NCBI GenBank assembly: GCA_916700875.1
Contig: CAKAKS010000031.1
Span: 9,635,977 to 9,699,976, forward strand
DNA from: Sebastes aleutianus
Lineage: Eukaryota; Chordata; Actinopteri; Perciformes; Sebastidae
Direction: 5' to 3'
Length of the DNA: 64,000 nt
Positions 58,954 through 64,000 of the stretch are shown here, in pieces. Positions within the stretch are counted from its first letter, which is position 1, and each line of letters begins with the position of its first letter. A program made the position numbers and the translations under genes. The notes under the pieces were generated by a model. That model was given only the letters and a program-made list of their open reading frames with translations. It was not told the DNA's origin and did not search any database.

Positions 58954-59184
58954 GCCTTTTTGTTAGTTGACTTCGTAGTTTCACATATTACTCAACATCC
59001 TTCAGGAAAACAACTAAATAAGTTATTTTTTATTGTTGAATTCACATTTACGAATAAAAAAAAAAGCCAAAATCGTTATCATAAATGTATTATATTAAAA
59101 ACAAAAAAAACATTTGTTTACTGATGATATCAAGCCTCTTTTCTTTTTCTTTTTTTTTACATCATGTGTGCTCTTATTGTATCC

Positions 59185-59249
59185 AAATTGTATCCACATA
59201 CGTCACTTCCGACTTCCCCTCCCCACTACTTCCTGTGTGTGCCGACAGT
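59185..59249 (+). promoter_or_regulatory. urm1: Candidate urm1 core promoter with CRE/ETS-like sites
   Basis: Just upstream of the urm1 ATG, 59200-59211 reads acgtcacttccg, a CRE half-site (ACGTCA) overlapping an ETS/GABP-type core (CACTTCCG). A second ETS-like ACTTCCTG lies near 59228. No TATA box is seen. This composition is typical of housekeeping promoters. The start site is inferred, not seen. Confidence 0.5.
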
Positions 59250-59284
59250 ATGGCAGCGTCCACAGAGATCCACCTGGAGTTTGG
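59250..59284 (+). CDS. urm1: urm1 coding exon 1
   Basis: Encodes MAASTEIHLEF plus two bases of a Gly codon, followed by donor gtaggc. It forms the first beta strand of the beta-grasp fold. Confidence 0.9.
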
Positions 59285-62200
59285 GTAGGCGACTTTAAAC
59301 CTCTTTATTATGGTGTAGTTTGCCTGTTTTGGTGTTCTGACAGCAGATTTGTGGAGACGAGATGTTAGTAAACCTCTGTATTAGTTTGTTTTTGCATCGT
59401 TAGCCTTCGTTCATGTAAATAAAGACCTTAAATCAGTGTGACAGCTGGCTGCCTGCTAGTTTAGAGTTTGTTTATATTAAATATCCACCGTCTTATGGTC
59501 GCTTCTTCTCTCTCCTTTGACAGGGATAGAGACAGGTTGTATGTTGGCACTAATACGTTGTAGAAAAGAGGAAACCGGAGAGAAAAATACTCATATAACA
59601 GTACACAGTAGCAGCACTGAACAAGAGCTGACTTTAACATCTTCTCTTTGTAACCATGCTGCACTGTGCAGCCTGTAACACACTACAACTGTGAGGTTAT
59701 CTCACTCTCATCCACGACCTACCAGCACATCCTCGGTCGGACTGATCTCACCTCTCCCCTTTTCGTCCTGCAGCTCAGCCAGATGTGCAAAGTCTGTCTG
59801 GCAAAACATGCCAGCAGGGATCTGACTGAACATAATCAATGACCTGCAAAACAAAAGGAAAACCATCTCCATCAAAACTATAGAGTTTAGACTCAAGTGC
59901 ATCACAAAAAAACGAGGACTTGATTTGAGCTTGGCTGCTGTGAGAATTGACTTTTCAATAAAACAATAAAAATGACAGCAATAGACAGCAGCACATGGGT
60001 GGTGCTGGTGGGGGATAAGTATATAGTCCTTTTTCATGGTATATGTAATTATATATCATTCTACATATAAACTCGGAAAAAAAGTTCTGAAATTTGTGTT
60101 TGGTGGATTATTTCTCTGTTGTTACAATGCTAATTGGCATTTTATTCTACATCGTTGGAAAGCCTGTTTATTTACCTTCACAATGATGTCCAACTTGTAA
60201 GGATCATGCATTTGTGGGATGAGCAGCACAGCTGATTATGTGGGTAGCACCCAAGAAAAAATTGCCAAAATGCTCTGCCAGTTGTAAACAGTGTATTCTC
60301 CTGTTGGTATTGACTCTTGTTTTGAGTTGTTTGGTGGATTGGATGATTGAACTCTCTATCAGTAACAAGGAACAAACAAGACATGTTGGCAATTTTACAC
60401 TTTATTCATTTAATACACCGTCAGGAGCCTCAGTAGCGGTGGCAGATCCATACGCAGCCATAACAGCCTGGCACCTATTTATATACATTTATTTTTTTTG
60501 AAAATATTTTATTTTATGGGTCCCATAGTTCCCTATAATTTCCTTAAAAGGAACTGATATGTTACAGTAATTTATAGGAAGAAGGTCTTTTAGTTAGCCA
60601 GTGCATAGCAGGTCAGAGGAACATGCAAAAATGTGACATTTGTCTGCAGACAATCCTACAATTTAACAAATGTGGGTAATAAAGTTTCCAATAATAAATA
60701 TTTTCTTGGGTTTAAGTGTCAGTTTTTCTAGTAATTTAAAGTGACTGTTTATAAGAATCAGAAATGCTTGTTAACAGCGACACCTGTGGCCATTTAGTCA
60801 ACGAAAGTCAGCGTCGGGCTCGCGCTTGTGCTCGCTCTAAATAGACATGAACGAGCATCGCTCAACACAGTGAGTCGACACACGTCAGCTAAAACCACAA
60901 TATCACTCTATATTTCAGCTGCTTGGCAGTAATGTTAGCTGACCAGACGAAGGTCACTCCATGAATCACTGCTGATCTTAGTGTTGGCTTTTCCTGCTTC
61001 AGCCTCCCGACCGCGGTCGAAGGGAACAGGGGAGACACCGGCACCCGGTCAGAGACGATAGCGTTTCTCACTGCGGAGCCCCGTCACTTCACAAGACACG
61101 GAAAACCTCTGTTGGTCTGGAGGAGCTGCAGCAATTATTTCTGCACAAACGTCCACTGTACATTCACTAGATATTCTCAGAGCTACGAAGTCTTCTGCAG
61201 TGTGTAGTGAGCGCGCATCCACGTGAGGTGGAGCGAGCTGAGTGAAGGCAGGCAGGCAGGCAGAGGAGCAGAGTACAGCAGAGACTCCGGCCCTGGAGAC
61301 CAAAGCTACGGTCTCCCCAGGGTCCTCCGACCGCGGCCAACACTGTTTTGCAAGATGGGCTTCACTAGATATAACTTTGTGGTGTTGGTGCTTCCGTGTA
61401 GTTTGTGTTGGAGTCTACGTCTGAACAGCGTAGACACACACGAGCGCGCATATGCGAGCGCGCATGGGATACCGACGCGGGTGATTTATACGTGTAAGAA
61501 GTTACAAACAGTCCCTTTTAAGATTTTGTGCCGTCCTTTCAAGAAAATTCCTCGAAAGAACGGCTCAACAACTGTTTGTAAACTCAACACGACTGACTTA
61601 AAAAAAAAAGATTTCAGAACTTTTTCAAAATGACCATCTCTTTAAGTTCTTGCACCCCAGAAAGTCTTGTGGTCAGGTGCGTTGGATCTGTGACTGTGAA
61701 AGAACCAAAAGAAATCATGCACACTGTCGATCACTTGTACTCTTTTTTTTTTATTAACAACGTTTTGGTCCACAGACATTTTTCAGGTACAATTCATACA
61801 ATCAAACGTCACCCATATCAGTTCCTATACTTACTGCCAAATGACCTACAGTTATTTCCAGGAAACTTCTCAAGAAAAAAACATTAGGAAATTAAATTAA
61901 AGTGTTACCTAATTTCAAACAATTGACAAAGTAATGGATAAAATATCCAGACAAACATGTCTGTTTTTGGCTAATCCAGTGAATTAAATACCTGACAGTT
62001 CAAAGTACTTAATCACAGTGATGCAAACATCCTATAGAAATACACTATTGACCTGAAGCTCAGAGACATGGCAGACTTAAATCATCACTCAAAGTTTGCT
62101 TATAAAGACTTGACTTGGTCAAGAAACAACAGCTGTGTGCTTATGTGACTTAACAGTTTGGTCACCATGATGCAACATCCTCCACTGATCTCCAGATTAT

Positions 62201-62682
62201 TTGCGGAGCAGCAGTTTGTACACCTGGACAGCCTAAACCTCCTGCCAATACGTCTTAATGGATTCTTTCAAGACCCAGAGTTTCCTCGCTGAGACACGCA
62301 TAATATACAAAACCTTTCTCTTTGTATGGCCAAACCACCCCAGGCTCAGAGTGATGGAAACCAGGGATAAATTAGTTTTATATATGTAATCCTGCAACCT
62401 GTTTAGGCCACTTAAATGTATGTGTTCTTTATCTGTACGGGTGTTTTACGCCAGTGTTAACAGCAACAGTATTTTTTATTTTCCAATACTCTCAGCTCAA
62501 CTAAGCGTCATGTCATGTTAACAGACAACTAGTTTGCCCTGTATTGTGTGGAAGTGTCTAAAAAACAAAAAAAACACACACTTTATCTGACTCTTTTTTT
62601 ACTTTCTCTAGTGGCGGAGCAGAGTTGCTTTTCAATGGTGTGAAGCAACATCATGTGACTCTTCCAAACCAGTCTGAACCTT
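59250..62682 (+). CDS. urm1: Ubiquitin-related modifier 1, first two coding exons (partial)
   Basis: Exon 1 (59250-59284) and exon 2 (62612-62682) join in frame to MAASTEIHLEFGGGAELLFNG and continue VKQHHVTLPNQSEP, with the next codon split (t|gg, Trp expected). This matches the N-terminus of vertebrate URM1 as recalled (EFGGGAELLFDG, VTLPGQEEPWDIR). URM1 is a beta-grasp ubiquitin-like sulfur carrier of about 100 residues in cytosol and nucleus. Its C-terminal Gly-Gly is activated by MOCS3 and passes sulfur to CTU1-CTU2 for 2-thiolation of wobble uridine in certain tRNAs; it can also be conjugated to proteins. Only 36 codons are present: the Gly-Gly end and remaining exons lie beyond 64000. 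The gene sits 5.5 kb downstream of sh2d3c in the same orientation. The start ATG has A at -3 and G at +4. Confidence 0.93.
59285..62611 (+). other. urm1: urm1 intron 1
   Basis: 3.3 kb bounded by gtaggc and ctctag. It contains the GC-rich element at 60735-61521 and a repeat fragment near 61640-61800 shared with 63317-63430. A possible small exon-like segment at 59752-59843 is discussed under findings. Confidence 0.65.
60735..61521. mobile_element. GC-rich inverted-repeat element in urm1 intron 1
   Basis: The ends ttaaagtgactgtttataa and ttacaaacagtccctttta are imperfect reverse complements. The 787-bp body is CpG-rich (for example gaccgcggtcgaaggg, gagcgcgcatatgcgagcgc) in an otherwise AT-rich intron. 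Open frames on both strands have no recognised product. Confidence 0.55.
62612..62682 (+). CDS. urm1: urm1 coding exon 2
   Basis: 71 bp between the acceptor ctttctctag and donor gtgagt. It encodes GGGAELLFNGVKQHHVTLP and NQSEP, the second strand and loop of URM1. It enters in phase 2 and leaves in phase 1. Confidence 0.93.
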
Positions 62683-64000
62683 GTGAGTATCACCTGTCAC
62701 CTGTCTGTTCATGTCAGAATTAGAGCCTTATTGTGAAACTGATTTTATTTCTTTAAAATAAATGCTGTGTTGACAGTGTAAGAGACTGGTAGTGACACAG
62801 TGTCAGATAGCTGCATCCCAGGATGAGAAATGTTCCTAATGACTTTTGTGTTTAGAGTTGTCACTTAAAGGACCTGTCCAGTGTTTCTGCAAGCTTTAGT
62901 CCATTTACTGCAAATCACATCCAAGACATCAGAAATCTCAGCTGCCAAATGACAACTTTTTACCGCACAAACTTTTACATTTAACTTTAAAATCGTGTTC
63001 ACAACATCCATCTATGCATGTTATTTGTCGTCAGGTGTTAATATTCTAACAGGACGGTTTAGTTAATGCAATGTGGTCAACCAACCCTCGGTCCACCCGG
63101 CACATGAACGCATCACCTTTGCTGACCTCTCAAATAAATCCATGTTTTTAGCTGCATTACCGCGTGATGATGATGTTAAATGAACTGAATTAAAAATAGA
63201 TGCGATGTTCAGTGTGGTGGATTACATATCAAGTTTAGCTTCCCCAAGTTGACTGTCATGGCGTACTGAAATGAATGGAAACCGATGGTTTCCTGTCAGG
63301 TAGGATGGTTTGAGGAGAAACCAAAGAATCCTTCACACTGTCGATCACTTATATTCACTTTATTAATGACGTTTTGGTCTTTTACCTGATTGACAGTGTG
63401 CAGGATTCTTTGGTTTCTTCACAGTCAAGAGTTTGTGATCAAGAGAATGGAAATATCACGGATAAATTGCATTAAATGCGAAGGCATCAGCATTGTGCTG
63501 ATTTCACATAATTGCAGCTGTTATCTCGAAACAATAAACGTGGTACAAAGAATATCTTCTGTTTATATCATAATGGCCAAACATTAGCCAGGAAGTCTGT
63601 GAAAAGGTTGCCTTTCTCCCCTTTCCCCCAGGCCCTGTTCCACAAAATTAACTGCGTTTTTGTGTCTGCTTAATTATTAATTTCAGTCCAATGTTTCAGT
63701 TTATTTGATGCATTATCAATTAAGGTGTATAAATTGCACAAGCTTGTTTAGTTTGTGGTTCATAGGAGTTTTGTTGTTCTGCCTAGGATGTTGGGGTAGA
63801 TCAGCTGCTCAGCGGCTCGATCAAGGAAAGTGCCAACAGGTTTGCCTAATTATTAGGGATGGGTCATGAGTTTTTTGACTAGTCGTTAAATTATAAAAAA
63901 AATCGACTAGTTTATGCGACTGTCGTCCTGTCTTAAAAAAATATATATTTTCCTTCGTTTTCACCCGTCGCAGGCGCTGGTAGTAACGTTACTACCGATA
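62683..64000 (+). other. urm1: urm1 intron 2 (partial, runs off the window)
   Basis: No third exon (expected to begin with the DIRNLL-like segment) was found before the window edge. It contains the hairpin at 63317-63417 and, near 63867-63935, strings such as gactagtcg that resemble the hAT-like repeat at 50987-51284. Confidence 0.6.
63317..63417. repeat. Hairpin with 26-bp arms
   Basis: The arms 63317-63342 and 63392-63417 are reverse complements at 25 of 26 positions (gaaaccaaagaatcc against ggattctttggtttc), with a 49-bp loop containing gacgttttggtc. A related fragment, direct orientation, lies at 61690-61780. Confidence 0.75.

Larger units (their letters stand above)
58180..59104 (+). 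repeat. Duplicated block with trinucleotide arrays
   Basis: Segment A (58180-58375 and 58781-59025) and segment B (58729-58780 and 59047-59104) each occur twice in the same order. A starts aatactgtacttgattatgg and ends caggaaaacaactaaata. B contains tacgaataaaaaa and aaatgtattatattaaaaa. The first copy carries about 330 extra bp between A and B. Confidence 0.8.
53701..59184. other. Intergenic region between sh2d3c and urm1
   Basis: 5.5 kb without a recognisable gene. It holds a nested transposon pair (53843-54609), TG tracts near 55360-55450, a LINE-like 3' relic (57410-57705) and a duplicated AT-rich block with trinucleotide arrays (58180-59104). Confidence 0.6.

Noticed and set aside
58764..58970. 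Poly-leucine open frame
   Set aside because: Translation of the TTA/TTG array.
61223..61633. 136-codon frame in urm1 intron 1
   Set aside because: It lies within the GC-rich inverted-repeat element, where stops are rarer, and no family is recognised.
62683..64000. Third urm1 exon inside the window
   Set aside because: No segment resembling the next conserved URM1 block (WDIRNLL-like) follows an acceptor before the edge.

Overview
The window looks like vertebrate nuclear DNA from a ray-finned fish, most likely a percomorph teleost. It holds widely spaced exons with GT-AG introns, very many long (CA)n/(TG)n microsatellites, and short non-autonomous DNA transposons and tRNA-derived SINE copies of kinds common in teleosts. 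Nothing bacterial, viral or plasmid-like is visible. Species cannot be named from the sequence alone, and all homology statements rest on recalled family sequence, not on a search.

Layout. (1) 1-7560: 5' flank with microsatellites, a purine-rich tract and several mobile-element copies; no convincing gene. (2) About 7560-53700, + strand: one gene, sh2d3c (SH2D3C / NSP3 / SHEP1 / CHAT), reconstructed as 12 coding exons (7982-51533, 683 codons plus stop). Exon 1 encodes a 27-residue N-terminus, intron 1 is 29.3 kb, exons 2-4 encode the SH2 domain, exons 4-6 a Ser/Pro-rich linker, and exons 7-12 the Cas-binding GEF-like domain. A roughly 2.1 kb 3' UTR ends near a polyadenylation signal at 53675. 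(3) 53.7-59.2 kb: AT-rich intergenic DNA with a nested transposon pair and a duplicated block carrying (TTA)n/(TTG)n arrays. (4) 59250 to the right edge, + strand: the first two coding exons (36 codons) of urm1, the ubiquitin-like sulfur carrier; the rest lies beyond the window. Its first intron contains a GC-rich 790-bp inverted-repeat element.

The two genes are arranged head-to-tail but act in unrelated processes: sh2d3c is an adhesion and receptor-signalling adaptor that binds Cas-family scaffolds, and urm1 supplies sulfur for tRNA wobble-uridine thiolation. No new gene system was found. The most informative non-genic structure is the layered mobile-element content: a two-module palindromic element in four copies, three cases of one element nested in another, a short and a long version of one SINE, a family with perfect 19-bp terminal repeats, and long foldbacks.
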